From NCBI GenBank assembly GCA_002399265.1, contig DHDG01000008.1:52729-59898 (forward strand): a stretch of DNA of 7,170 nt, read 5' to 3'. Shown piece after piece: positions 1-6,033 of this stretch; position 1 is the stretch's first letter, and the number at the start of each line of letters is the position of its first letter. The notes beneath the pieces are model-generated. The model did not search any database. It saw only the letters and a program-made list of their open reading frames with translations, and was not told the DNA's origin. The position numbers and the translations under genes were made by a program. This stretch comes from Firmicutes bacterium UBA4882 (GTDB lineage: Bacteria > Bacillota > UBA4882).

Positions 1-37
1 ATGCGTGACGCGTATGCGTGGCGCGTGATGCGTGACG
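1..37 (+). repeat. Degenerate 13-14 bp tandem repeat, ATGCGTGRCG core
   Basis: Three copies of the 10-base core lie at 1-10 (ATGCGTGACG), 14-23 (ATGCGTGGCG) and 28-37 (ATGCGTGACG), separated by CGT and CGTG. The array may continue upstream of the window. It sits immediately before the GGAGGG ribosome binding site of livM. It is one of several short tandem repeats in this operon. Confidence 0.75.
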
Positions 38-51
38 GACGGAGGGATTAA
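1..51 (+). CDS. Possible C-terminal tail of an upstream gene (partial)
   Basis: Frame 1 is open from the window edge to a TAA at 49-51 and would encode the 16-residue tail MRDAYAWRVMRDGRRD. The other two forward frames hit TGA early (6-8 and 26-28), so only this frame could carry a gene ending here. Operons with livM normally have the partner permease livH directly upstream, so the end of livH is a reasonable guess. Nothing in these 16 residues is diagnostic of that family. The stretch is itself a tandem repeat, so it may be a repeat-generated extension or simply non-coding spacer. Confidence 0.3.
   Translation: MRDAYAWRVMRDGRRD
41..46 (+). promoter_or_regulatory. Ribosome binding site of livM
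   Basis: GGAGGG lies 11 bases before the ATG at 58, a slightly long but usable spacing. It supports ATG 58 as the start. Confidence 0.6.
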
Positions 52-57
52 GAAGCA

Positions 58-969
58 ATGAGTGCCTTTTACAGCAGTATGCTCACTTTCGCCGGAATCA
101 ATCTGATCGCTGTCCTGGGTGTATATCTGCTGATCGGCTTAACGGGTTTGTTCTCCTTCGGGCAGGTCGGATTTATGGCGATTGGCGCCTACATCTCATC
201 AATTGCCTGTCTGCAATGGGGGCTGCCGTTTTGGGCTGGAATATTGATCAGTGTCGCCTTTGCGCTGATTGTAGGGCTTTTTATCGGAGCTATAACGCTG
301 AAACTGAGGACAGACTATTTCGCGCTAGCGACCTATGGCTTTGCAGAGGTAGTTAAAACCGCTCTCATTTATTTTTCCGACATTACCGGGGGTTCGATGG
401 GCATCTTTGGGATCCCGACCTTGGTCAATTTGCCGGTGGTGGCTGTCATTGCCGTAATCTGCATTATGATCTGCGCCAACTTCAAGAAATTGAAATTCGG
501 CCGCAACTCCCTGGCAGTGCGTAATGATCCATTGGCTGCGGAAATCATGGGGATCAACACTTTTGCTCACAAAATGAAGGTTTTCTTGCTCAGTGCGGCG
601 TTGGGAGCGCTATCCGGGGCGCTATTGGCGTTCTCCACCAGTTATATTGAGCCAGAGATGTTCAATTGGAGTAAGTCGGTCGAGCTCATCATTATCGTGT
701 TCTTTGGCGGATTAAACAGCCTGTCCGGCGCAGTTTTCGCAACGCTGTTCCTGTCGCTGCTGCCTGAGCTGTTGCGCTTCGGTTCAGAGTGGCGCATGGT
801 CTTGTTTACGTTTATCATTATCGTGACCATTATCTTTAAGCCGACCGGACTGTTTGGCTACTATGAGATCCCTCTCAATCCGGTGACAATTGCGAAGAAG
901 ATCCGGTCTTATGTGAAGAAAATCCGTGTTGATCGGAGCGCAAAGCGGGGTGAACGCGATGCCAGGTGA
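58..969 (+). CDS. livM: Branched-chain amino acid-type ABC transporter permease LivM
   Basis: This 303-residue polytopic membrane protein is one of the two channel subunits of a HAAT-family ABC importer; the partner LivH is probably just upstream. Family hallmarks are visible in order: GLTGLFSFGQVGFMAIGAY (27-45), LRTDYFALATYGFAEVV (83-99), TGGSMGIFGIP (110-120), GRNSLAVRNDPLAAEIMGIN (148-167, the cytoplasmic loop that meets the ATPases), FFGGLNSLSGAVF (215-227) and KPTGLFG (261-267). Hydrophobic segments are spread through residues 10-260. The C-terminus ends in a very basic tail (about 279-303) with many Lys and Arg. Length is typical for LivM. The gene overlaps livG by 11 bases, implying translational coupling. 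The family carries Leu/Ile/Val, but relatives take up amides, urea and other small molecules, so the substrate is open. Confidence 0.93.
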   Translation: MSAFYSSMLTFAGINLIAVLGVYLLIGLTGLFSFGQVGFMAIGAYISSIACLQWGLPFWAGILISVAFALIVGLFIGAITLKLRTDYFALATYGFAEVVKTALIYFSDITGGSMGIFGIPTLVNLPVVAVIAVICIMICANFKKLKFGRNSLAVRNDPLAAEIMGINTFAHKMKVFLLSAALGALSGALLAFSTSYIEPEMFNWSKSVELIIIVFFGGLNSLSGAVFATLFLSLLPELLRFGSEWRMVLFTFIIIVTIIFKPTGLFGYYEIPLNPVTIAKKIRSYVKKIRVDRSAKRGERDAR

Positions 970-1726
970 GGCGTTGTTGGCCATTAATGACCTGAGGATT
1001 CAGTTTGGCGGATTGGTCGCCGTCAATGATTTCAGTATGGAACTGCGGGAAGGTCGTATTGCCGGAATAATCGGTCCGAACGGAGCTGGCAAAACAACCG
1101 TATTTAATGCGGTTACCGGAGTCTATAAACCGACCGCGGGTGAAATTCGGTTTCAGGCGGATCTCATCTCTGGTAAAGCTCCCTATGAGATTACCCGCAA
1201 AGGCATTGCGCGTACTTTTCAGAATATCCGGCTGTTCAAAGGGTTGAATGTCCTGTCCAATGTGATGGCCGCGGCTGGCTTTCGGGCACAATATGGATTT
1301 CTGGGCGGCTTGCTTGGCATGCCCGGCGTCTGGCGGCAAGAGCGCGGCATTGAAGCGGAAGCGCGTCTATGCCTCAATTTGGTGGATTTGCAGGATTATC
1401 AGTATCTAATGCCGGAAAACCTACCTTATGGTTTGCAGCGTAAACTGGAGATAGCCCGGGCCTTGGCGACTAAGCCCCGCCTGATTTTACTGGATGAACC
1501 GGCGGCCGGGCTGAATCCAAATGAAGTGAATGAGCTTATGGATTTGATTCGCAAGATCCACCATGAACTGGGGGTTACCGTATTATTAATCGAGCATCAT
1601 ATGGAAATGGTCATGGGGATTTGCGAAGAGTTATGGGTCTTGAATTTCGGGAAGATGATCGCGCATGGTACACCGGCTGAGATTCAATGTAACGAAGAAG
1701 TGTTGAAGGCTTATCTGGGCGATTAA
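959..1726 (+). CDS. livG: Branched-chain amino acid-type ABC transporter ATPase LivG
   Basis: Cytoplasmic ATPase subunit of 255 residues, the usual LivG length, that powers the importer together with LivF. From ATG 959 the motifs are Walker A GPNGAGKTT (39-47), Q-loop RTFQNIRLF with Gln88, a LivG-style signature LPYGLQRKLEIARAL (155-169), Walker B LILLDEPAAGLN (175-186) and switch His213 in LLIEHHMEMVM. The sequence between Q-loop and signature contains the LivG-specific insertion (about 105-145). ATG 959 was chosen because it gives the family N-terminus LLAINDLRIQFGGL and overlaps the livM stop by 11 bases. A GTG at 926 in the same frame would add 11 residues and overlap livM by 44 bases; it has no family support. 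The ribosome binding site is weak (GCGGGG), consistent with coupling to livM. Confidence 0.93.
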   Translation: MPGEALLAINDLRIQFGGLVAVNDFSMELREGRIAGIIGPNGAGKTTVFNAVTGVYKPTAGEIRFQADLISGKAPYEITRKGIARTFQNIRLFKGLNVLSNVMAAAGFRAQYGFLGGLLGMPGVWRQERGIEAEARLCLNLVDLQDYQYLMPENLPYGLQRKLEIARALATKPRLILLDEPAAGLNPNEVNELMDLIRKIHHELGVTVLLIEHHMEMVMGICEELWVLNFGKMIAHGTPAEIQCNEEVLKAYLGD

Positions 1727-1754
1727 TGGCGATTGGGTACCGCACCAATGGGAC

Positions 1755-1762
1755 AAAGGGGG
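1755..1762 (+). promoter_or_regulatory. Ribosome binding site fixing the livF start
   Basis: AAAGGGGG lies 9 bases before the ATG at 1772. This selects ATG 1772 over the upstream in-frame TTG 1733 and ATG 1748, neither of which has a comparable purine tract at proper spacing. Confidence 0.65.
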
Positions 1763-1771
1763 CATGCCGCC

Positions 1772-2500
1772 ATGTCATTTTTAGAGGTTGAGGCTGTGAG
1801 CGTATCGTACGGAAAGGTACGGGTACTGCATGATGTGACGTTTCAGGTGGAACAAGGTCAGATTGTGACGGTAATCGGGGCCAACGGTGCCGGTAAAACA
1901 ACTTTGATTAATGCTGTTTCTGGCATTGTAAATCATAGCGGGGCCATCCGGTTTGATGGGCGCGCTTTGCCAAAGACGGCCGCCAAAACCGCAGCCGCTG
2001 GCATCATTCAGGTTCCGGAAGGGCGTCGCGTGTTCGCTAATCTGACGGTGGAAGAAAACCTGATTTTGGGCGGATTCGGCACGCCAGACAAAACCCAGCA
2101 AAAGGCGGATATTGAGCGCATGTATGAGCTTTATCCGGTCCTGGCGGAGCGCCGTCGGCAGGCGGCTGGCAGTCTGAGTGGCGGGGAACAGCAAATGCTG
2201 GCTATTTCAAGGGGATTGATGTCCCATCCCAAGCTGCTGATGCTGGATGAGCCGTCGCTGGGGCTGGCACCATTGATCGTCAAAGACGTCTTTGCCTTGA
2301 TCAAACAGTTGAACGCCGATGGCGTGACTATTTTACTGGTGGAGCAAAACGCGAATAAAGCGCTGCAGATCGCAGACTTTGCTTATGTATTGGAAAATGG
2401 CCGGATTGTGGCGCGCGGCAAAGGCACTGAACTACTCGAAGATCCCCAGGTGAAAGAGGCTTATCTGGGTATCAAGAGCGATGCTTGCGGTGTGAGCTGA
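1772..2500 (+). CDS. livF: Branched-chain amino acid-type ABC transporter ATPase LivF
   Basis: Second cytoplasmic ATPase of the importer, 242 residues from ATG 1772. Motifs are Walker A GANGAGKTT (36-44), the LivF-type Q-loop IIQVPEGRRVFANLTVEENL with Gln80, signature LSGGEQQ (135-141), Walker B LLMLDEPSLGL (155-165) and LLVEQNANKAL, where the switch His is replaced by Gln192, as is normal for LivF. The C-terminus ends KEAYLGIKSDACGVS. LivF proteins commonly end close to AYLG, so the last nine residues look like an add-on. That tail is encoded by the first copy of a 20-base tandem duplication which includes the TGA stop. livF begins 45 bases after livG. A 71-base gap separates it from the following deaminase-like gene, with no terminator seen, so transcription probably continues. 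Confidence 0.93.
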   Translation: MSFLEVEAVSVSYGKVRVLHDVTFQVEQGQIVTVIGANGAGKTTLINAVSGIVNHSGAIRFDGRALPKTAAKTAAAGIIQVPEGRRVFANLTVEENLILGGFGTPDKTQQKADIERMYELYPVLAERRRQAAGSLSGGEQQMLAISRGLMSHPKLLMLDEPSLGLAPLIVKDVFALIKQLNADGVTILLVEQNANKALQIADFAYVLENGRIVARGKGTELLEDPQVKEAYLGIKSDACGVS

Positions 2501-2520
2501 ATGCTTGCGGCGTGAGCTTG
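2481..2520 (+). repeat. 20-bp tandem duplication across the livF stop codon
   Basis: Bases 2481-2500 and 2501-2520 are adjacent copies that share ATGCTTGCGG, then TGTGAGCT versus CGTGAGCT, differing at 2491/2511 and in the last two bases. The first copy encodes the last residues of LivF and its TGA; the second lies in the gap before the deaminase-like gene. It looks like a recent slippage or duplication event. Confidence 0.85.
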
Positions 2521-2555
2521 CCAGGGGCAAGTGTTGTGGTGGGCGCGCGCTGGCA

Positions 2556-2563
2556 GGGAGGAG
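2556..2563 (+). promoter_or_regulatory. Ribosome binding site of the deaminase-like gene
   Basis: GGGAGGAG lies 8 bases before ATG 2572, a near-ideal site. It rules out the upstream TTG at 2485 in the same frame, which would overlap livF and lacks a site. Confidence 0.75.
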
Positions 2564-2571
2564 TTTTTGAT

Positions 2572-3426
2572 ATGAACAATGTGATCCGTCCGGAAAAAGA
2601 ATGGACAGTGGAGCGGTTGCGGGTTCGGCAGTATCAGGGACGTCCAGAGCTGGGCGCAGGGGCTGCCAGTGATGTGGCTGCGCGTCTGCGTGCCCTCCAG
2701 CAGCGGCAGGAATATGTGCGGATGATTTTTGCAGCCGCCCCGTCTCAAAACGAGTTTTTGCAGGCTTTGGTGGCGGAGCCGGGCATCCGCTGGGATAAGG
2801 TAATTGCTTTTCACCTCGACGAGTATGTGGGGCTTCCGGAAGGCGCGCCTCAGACGTTCCGGCATTATTTGCAGGAGCACATCTTCAGCCAAGTGCCAGT
2901 GCCTTTCGCGCAGATTAATCTGATCAATGGGCATGTGCGCGCGGGCGGTGAGCAGGTTGTCGCGGGCGGTGCGTACGGCGCGCACGGCGCGCACGATGCG
3001 CACGATGCGCAGGCGGAGTGCTGGCGTTACGCCAGTTTGCTCGTGGACGAGCCGGCCGATATCGCCTGTCTGGGCATTGGGGAAAACGGACACCTGGCTT
3101 TTAATGACCCGCCGGTGGCGGATTTCCTGGATCCGGAGGTTGTCAAAATTGTCGAGTTGGAAAACAAATGCCGCCAGCAGCAGGTGCATGACGGGTGTTT
3201 TCCGACGCTTGATCAAGTGCCGACGCATGCTTTTACGATGACGATTCCGGCCTTAATGGCGGCCGATTATCTATTTTGTATGGTTCCCGGGGCCACGAAG
3301 ACTGCGGCCATCAAGGCTACGCTCACGCAGCCGGTGTCGGTGGCTTGTCCGGCCACAATTTTACGTCGGCATATGCGGGCGGTCTTGTATATTGATCGCG
3401 AATCCGGGGCGGGGTGGTCACAATGA
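2572..3426 (+). CDS. Glucosamine-6-phosphate deaminase-like enzyme (NagB/6PGL superfamily)
   Basis: Cytoplasmic protein of 284 residues related to NagB, which converts glucosamine-6-phosphate to fructose-6-phosphate and ammonia. Visible motifs are a phosphate-site-like AAAPSQNEF (54-62), the deaminase hallmark IAFHLDEYVGLP (78-89) with Asp83, and CLGIGENGHLAFNDPP (166-181) with His174. The HLDEY motif argues against 6-phosphogluconolactonase, which shares the fold. Compared with E. coli NagB, the ring-opening triad Asp141/His143/Glu148 is Asn172/His174/Asp179. Asn at the first position is, from memory, common in Firmicute NagB; Asp at the last is less usual and could mean a different substrate. 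Residues 124-148 form a lineage-specific loop with repeated AGG/AYG/AHG/AHD triplets, making the protein longer than the roughly 240-260 residues usual for the family. The gene ends in an ATGA overlap with the dehydrogenase gene, implying coupled function. A substrate other than glucosamine-6-phosphate is possible, so no symbol is given. Confidence 0.8.
   Translation: MNNVIRPEKEWTVERLRVRQYQGRPELGAGAASDVAARLRALQQRQEYVRMIFAAAPSQNEFLQALVAEPGIRWDKVIAFHLDEYVGLPEGAPQTFRHYLQEHIFSQVPVPFAQINLINGHVRAGGEQVVAGGAYGAHGAHDAHDAQAECWRYASLLVDEPADIACLGIGENGHLAFNDPPVADFLDPEVVKIVELENKCRQQQVHDGCFPTLDQVPTHAFTMTIPALMAADYLFCMVPGATKTAAIKATLTQPVSVACPATILRRHMRAVLYIDRESGAGWSQ
2941..3012 (+). repeat. In-frame 9-bp tandem repeat (AHG/AHD) inside the deaminase-like gene
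   Basis: GCGGGCGGT occurs at 2941 and 2962. From 2962 a run of 9-base units follows: GCGGGCGGT, GCGTACGGC, GCGCACGGC, GCGCACGAT, GCGCACGAT, then GCGCAG. Each unit is three codons, giving AGG-AYG-AHG-AHD-AHD-AQ (residues 131-147). The period keeps the reading frame, and the array falls between INLINGH and the conserved ECWRYASLL segment, probably a surface loop. Confidence 0.85.
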
Positions 3427-4388
3427 CTTGGCGCGTTTTAGTCACGCCGCGGACTTTTGGTGCGACCGAAGGGCGGGCTGCTCAATTGTTGCAGGAAGCG
3501 GGCTGCGAGCTGATGAGGAACCCTTATGGGCGCTTGCTTACAGAAGATGAGATGATTGCCCTGATTCCGGAGGCGGATGGGATCATCATCGGTCTGGATC
3601 CACTCAATGAACGTGTGTTGGAGCGGGCCGTCCGACTGAAGGTCATTTCGAAATATGGAGTCGGGCTGGACAACATTGGCGTGGCGGCGGCGACGGCCAG
3701 GAAAATTCCGGTGGCCTTCACTCCCGGGACAAATAGCGCGTCCGTGGCGGAGTTGGCTTTTGGGCTGATGCTGGATGCGGCGAGGCACATTTCGGCCTCG
3801 GATCGCCAAATCAGGCAGGGACAGTGGGGCCGCTTCTCCGGTACGCAATTATGGGGCAAAACGTTGGGGCTGATCGGTACTGGGCAGATCGGGCAGCAAT
3901 TGGCTTTGCGTGCGCGTGGATTTGAAATGCCCTTATTATGTTATGATGCGCGTCCCGATTATGATTGGGCGCAAAGGGTGGGTGCCAGCTATGTGGAGTT
4001 GCCGGAGCTTTTACGCCGTTCAGACTTTGTCAGTCTGCATATTCCGCTGAGTGAGGCAACGCACCACCTGATTGGCGCTGCGGAGCTGAGCCTGATGAAG
4101 CCGACCGCCATTATCATTAACACCTCCCGCGGGGGGATCATTGATGATGAAGCGCTGCGACAGGCGTTGAGCGAGCAGCAGCTGGGGGCGGCCGGTCTGG
4201 ACGTGGTCGAGTGTGAACCGCCTCAGGAAACGCCGTTGGCACGTCTAGATAATGTGGTTTTGACATCCCATATTGGAGCGCACACGGTTGAGGCTTCAGC
4301 GGCGATGAGTCTTTTGGCGGCAGAAAATGTGGTGGCGGCACTGCAAGGTGCCCGGCCGAAGCATGTGGCGAACAAGGAGATCTATTGA
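3423..4388 (+). CDS. D-isomer-specific 2-hydroxyacid dehydrogenase (phosphoglycerate dehydrogenase-like)
   Basis: NAD-dependent oxidoreductase of 321 residues with the split catalytic domain and inserted Rossmann domain of the D-2-hydroxyacid dehydrogenases. Seen are the substrate-loop motif KYGVGLDNI (77-85), GTNSASVAELAFGLML (102-117), the nucleotide-binding GTGQIG (152-157) followed by Asp175 at the end of the second strand (NAD rather than NADP preferred), and the catalytic set Arg236 (NTSRGG), Glu265 (ECEPP) and His283 (SHIGAH). It lacks the C-terminal ACT domain of long SerA proteins. ATG 3423 overlaps the previous stop as ATGA; a GTG at 3414 would add three residues. Reactions in the family include 3-phosphoglycerate oxidation and reduction of glyoxylate, hydroxypyruvate or 2-ketogluconate. 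Beside a gluconokinase-like gene, a 2-keto-aldonate reductase role is attractive, but it is inferred from context. Confidence 0.85.
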   Translation: MTWRVLVTPRTFGATEGRAAQLLQEAGCELMRNPYGRLLTEDEMIALIPEADGIIIGLDPLNERVLERAVRLKVISKYGVGLDNIGVAAATARKIPVAFTPGTNSASVAELAFGLMLDAARHISASDRQIRQGQWGRFSGTQLWGKTLGLIGTGQIGQQLALRARGFEMPLLCYDARPDYDWAQRVGASYVELPELLRRSDFVSLHIPLSEATHHLIGAAELSLMKPTAIIINTSRGGIIDDEALRQALSEQQLGAAGLDVVECEPPQETPLARLDNVVLTSHIGAHTVEASAAMSLLAAENVVAALQGARPKHVANKEIY

Positions 4389-4410
4389 ATTTGGGCGGGA
4401 AGGTGTGCGC

Positions 4411-4449
4411 GGTCTGACAGAGGTCTGACAGATGAACAGTCCCTCTGTC
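4411..4449 (+). repeat. Palindromic 11-bp tandem repeat with inverted partner (REP-like or regulatory)
   Basis: GGTCTGACAGA occurs twice in tandem at 4411-4421 and 4422-4432; each copy contains the palindrome TCTGACAGA. Downstream, CCTCTGTC (4442-4449) is the perfect reverse complement of GACAGAGG (4416-4423), giving an 8-bp stem with an 18-base loop. An alternative 6-bp stem, GACAGA (4427-4432) with TCTGTC (4444-4449), has an 11-base loop. There is no following T-run, so this is not a standard terminator. It lies in the 89-base gap before the gluconokinase-like gene and could be an operator, an mRNA stability or processing hairpin, or a REP-like element. Confidence 0.6.
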
Positions 4450-4477
4450 TGGGGCATTGCGGAAGCGAGGTGTGGGA

Positions 4478-6001
4478 ATGAATGCGAGCGGGAGCGGAAA
4501 CGCGATCGGGCTGGAAGTAAGCACTTCCTCAGCCAAATGTATTCTCTGTTCTCCAACTGGCGCGGTGATCAGATCCGTGTCCATTCCTTTTGACACAAAA
4601 ACTTCCAACACTGTTTCGCAGCACCCTGGCCGCATGATGGAAACTGCCATAGAAGCTTTGCGGCAGCTGGTGTGTAGTGGGGAGACGGGCAAGGTTGCTA
4701 TTATCGGGTTGGGCGGAACTTGGCATAGCCTGTTGTTGCTCGACAGCAACAGGGAGGCGCTGTTTCCAATCAGCACCTGGGCAGATTTGAGTGCGTCCAG
4801 CGCCGCCGAGGCGATAAAACAGGATCAGCAGGTGGCACAACGCTATTATCACCAGACCGGATGTGTCGTGCATGGCATGTATCCGGCCTGGAAACTAAAG
4901 TGGATCGGTGAGCAGACGCCGGAAGTGTTTCGGAAGATCGCTTTGGTTTCGACGCAGGTGGGGCAATTGTTTGCGGGTCTGACCGGTACGCGGGCGATCT
5001 CGAAATGTATGGCGTCCGGCAGCGGCTTGCTTAATATTCATACGCTGGATTGGGATCCAGAAATCCTGGCGCTCCTCGGGATGAAACCGGAGCAACTGGA
5101 AGAATTGGTGGAAGCATTTCATACGGCACCGTTGTTACCGGCCATTGCACAAAAAGTTGGACTGCCGTCCGGAATACCGGTGACGGTGGGATGCGCCGAT
5201 GGGGCGCTGAACCAGGTGGCGGTCAGCGGAGTGGCTCAGGGTGTAATGTCATTTTCGGTTGGCACCAGTGGAGCAATCCGGTTGGTGCAGAACGCGTCGC
5301 TCATTCCGGAAGAGCCTTCTACATGGTGCTATTATCTTTTTGATCAGAAGCGGTTGGCCGGGGCGGCCACGCAGGGGGCGGCCAATTGCCTGTCCTGGTT
5401 TTTCAAGACGATTGGTGGCGGGGACAGCGCGGGCACCGGACGCAGGGGCGAAAATGGCGCTGCGGCTGCCGATGGCAAACCCAACTACGCTGCTTTTGAG
5501 AAAGCGGCGGCTGCGATTAAGTGGGAAGAAGCGCCATATTTCCTGCCCTTTATCTATGGCGAACGCTGTCCGGGATGGAATGAATCCAGGCGGGGCGGAT
5601 TTGTCGGGGTAGACGCTACTCATGATCAAGCGCATTTGTATTATGCAGTCCTGGAAGGCATTTTGTTTAATATGTATCAGTGTTATCTCAAGCTGGCAGA
5701 AGTGGGGGGCGTGCCTGCGGAGATCCGGGTTTCCGGGGGCATCCTGAATTCGCCGTTTTGGCTGCAAATGGCCGCCGACATCTTCGGGAAGCCCATGCTG
5801 ACTTCCGGGTTTGCCAATGACTCTACGGTTGGTGCCGCGATTGTGGCGCTGAAGGCGGCGGGAATAATCGAAAGGATCGAGGATTGTCTGCCGGAAATCA
5901 GACATACCTATCAGCCGCGCGCCGAATATCACCGGCGTTATCAAGCAAGGTTTGCGCATTATCTGGGTTATTATGCGAGTACGGCGGCAAGTACGGTGTA
6001 A
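4478..6001 (+). CDS. gntK: FGGY-family carbohydrate kinase, gluconokinase-like
   Basis: Cytoplasmic sugar kinase of 507 residues, the normal FGGY length, predicted to phosphorylate gluconate or a related sugar acid with ATP. Gluconokinase-like features are GLGGTWHSLLLLD (77-89), ISTWAD (98-103), the TGCVVHGMYPAWKLKW segment (127-142), GCADGALNQ (238-246) with the presumed catalytic base Asp241, VGTSGAIR (261-268), GERCPGW (361-367) and the C-terminal ATP-binding VSGGILNSPFW (418-428) with NDSTVGAA (447-454). The N-terminal phosphate motif is IGLEVSTSSAK rather than the usual GxDxGTTxxK, so Asp is replaced by Glu13 and Gly by Ser. A Gly/Ala-rich stretch at 313-336 looks like an added loop. ATG 4478 is preferred because GCGAGGTG (4465-4472) sits 5 bases upstream; a TTG at 4457 in frame lacks a good site. 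The symbol rests on family resemblance; the substrate could differ. Confidence 0.82.
   Translation: MNASGSGNAIGLEVSTSSAKCILCSPTGAVIRSVSIPFDTKTSNTVSQHPGRMMETAIEALRQLVCSGETGKVAIIGLGGTWHSLLLLDSNREALFPISTWADLSASSAAEAIKQDQQVAQRYYHQTGCVVHGMYPAWKLKWIGEQTPEVFRKIALVSTQVGQLFAGLTGTRAISKCMASGSGLLNIHTLDWDPEILALLGMKPEQLEELVEAFHTAPLLPAIAQKVGLPSGIPVTVGCADGALNQVAVSGVAQGVMSFSVGTSGAIRLVQNASLIPEEPSTWCYYLFDQKRLAGAATQGAANCLSWFFKTIGGGDSAGTGRRGENGAAAADGKPNYAAFEKAAAAIKWEEAPYFLPFIYGERCPGWNESRRGGFVGVDATHDQAHLYYAVLEGILFNMYQCYLKLAEVGGVPAEIRVSGGILNSPFWLQMAADIFGKPMLTSGFANDSTVGAAIVALKAAGIIERIEDCLPEIRHTYQPRAEYHRRYQARFAHYLGYYASTAASTV
5414..5485 (+). other. Low-complexity Gly/Ala-rich loop coding segment in the kinase gene
   Basis: Bases 5414-5485 encode residues 313-336, rich in Gly, Ala, Asp and Arg, lying between the conserved ANCLSWFFKTI and NYAAFEKAAAAIKW segments. 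It shows no clean repeat period, unlike the arrays in the deaminase-like and gnd genes, but has the same look of a dispensable in-frame loop insertion. FGGY gluconokinases usually have a shorter linker here, as judged from memory of the family. Confidence 0.5.
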
Positions 6002-6020
6002 GTGCAGCGGAATGATAGAA

Positions 6021-6027
6021 AGAGGGG
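6021..6027 (+). promoter_or_regulatory. Ribosome binding site of the KDPG aldolase gene
   Basis: AGAGGGG lies 6 bases before ATG 6034. It would also sit 3 bases before the adjacent in-frame GTG 6031, too close, so ATG 6034 is preferred. Confidence 0.65.
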
Positions 6028-6033
6028 TCCGTG

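Noticed and set aside
926..958. Upstream GTG start for livG
   Set aside because: It would lie deep inside livM and add residues before the usual LivG N-terminus; ATG 959 gives the family length of 255.
1733..1771. Upstream TTG start for livF adding 13 residues
   Set aside because: The added residues are not family-like, and the good AAAGGGGG site is placed for ATG 1772.
2962..3012. Repeat array considered as a CRISPR-like or regulatory repeat
   Set aside because: Units are 9 bases, directly abutting and in frame with no spacers; it is a coding minisatellite.
2461..3228. Long minus-strand open frame (255 codons) opposite the deaminase-like gene
   Set aside because: Its product is low-grade, Arg/His/Leu-rich and matches no family I recognise; the plus strand here encodes a clear NagB-type enzyme. 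It is a GC-driven shadow.
2927..3241. Arg-rich plus-strand open frame inside the deaminase-like gene
   Set aside because: A frame-shifted reading of the 9-bp repeat and surrounding conserved NagB sequence; no independent start signal.
2572..3426. 6-phosphogluconolactonase as the identity of the NagB-superfamily protein, tempting next to gluconate genes
   Set aside because: The HLDEYVGLP and GENGHLAFNDP motifs are of deaminase type rather than the lactonase pattern.
4260..4290. TTGACA box near the end of the hydroxyacid dehydrogenase gene, considered as a promoter for the kinase gene
   Set aside because: No TATAAT-like hexamer follows at about 17 bases, and it lies in conserved coding sequence (VVLTSHIGAH).
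4590..4620. TTGACA box inside the kinase gene
   Set aside because: No -10 partner at proper spacing and it lies within coding sequence; chance match.
5249..5959. Minus-strand open frame of 236 codons opposite the kinase gene
   Set aside because: It overlaps conserved FGGY motifs on the plus strand, and its own translation shows no domain or ribosome binding site worth keeping.
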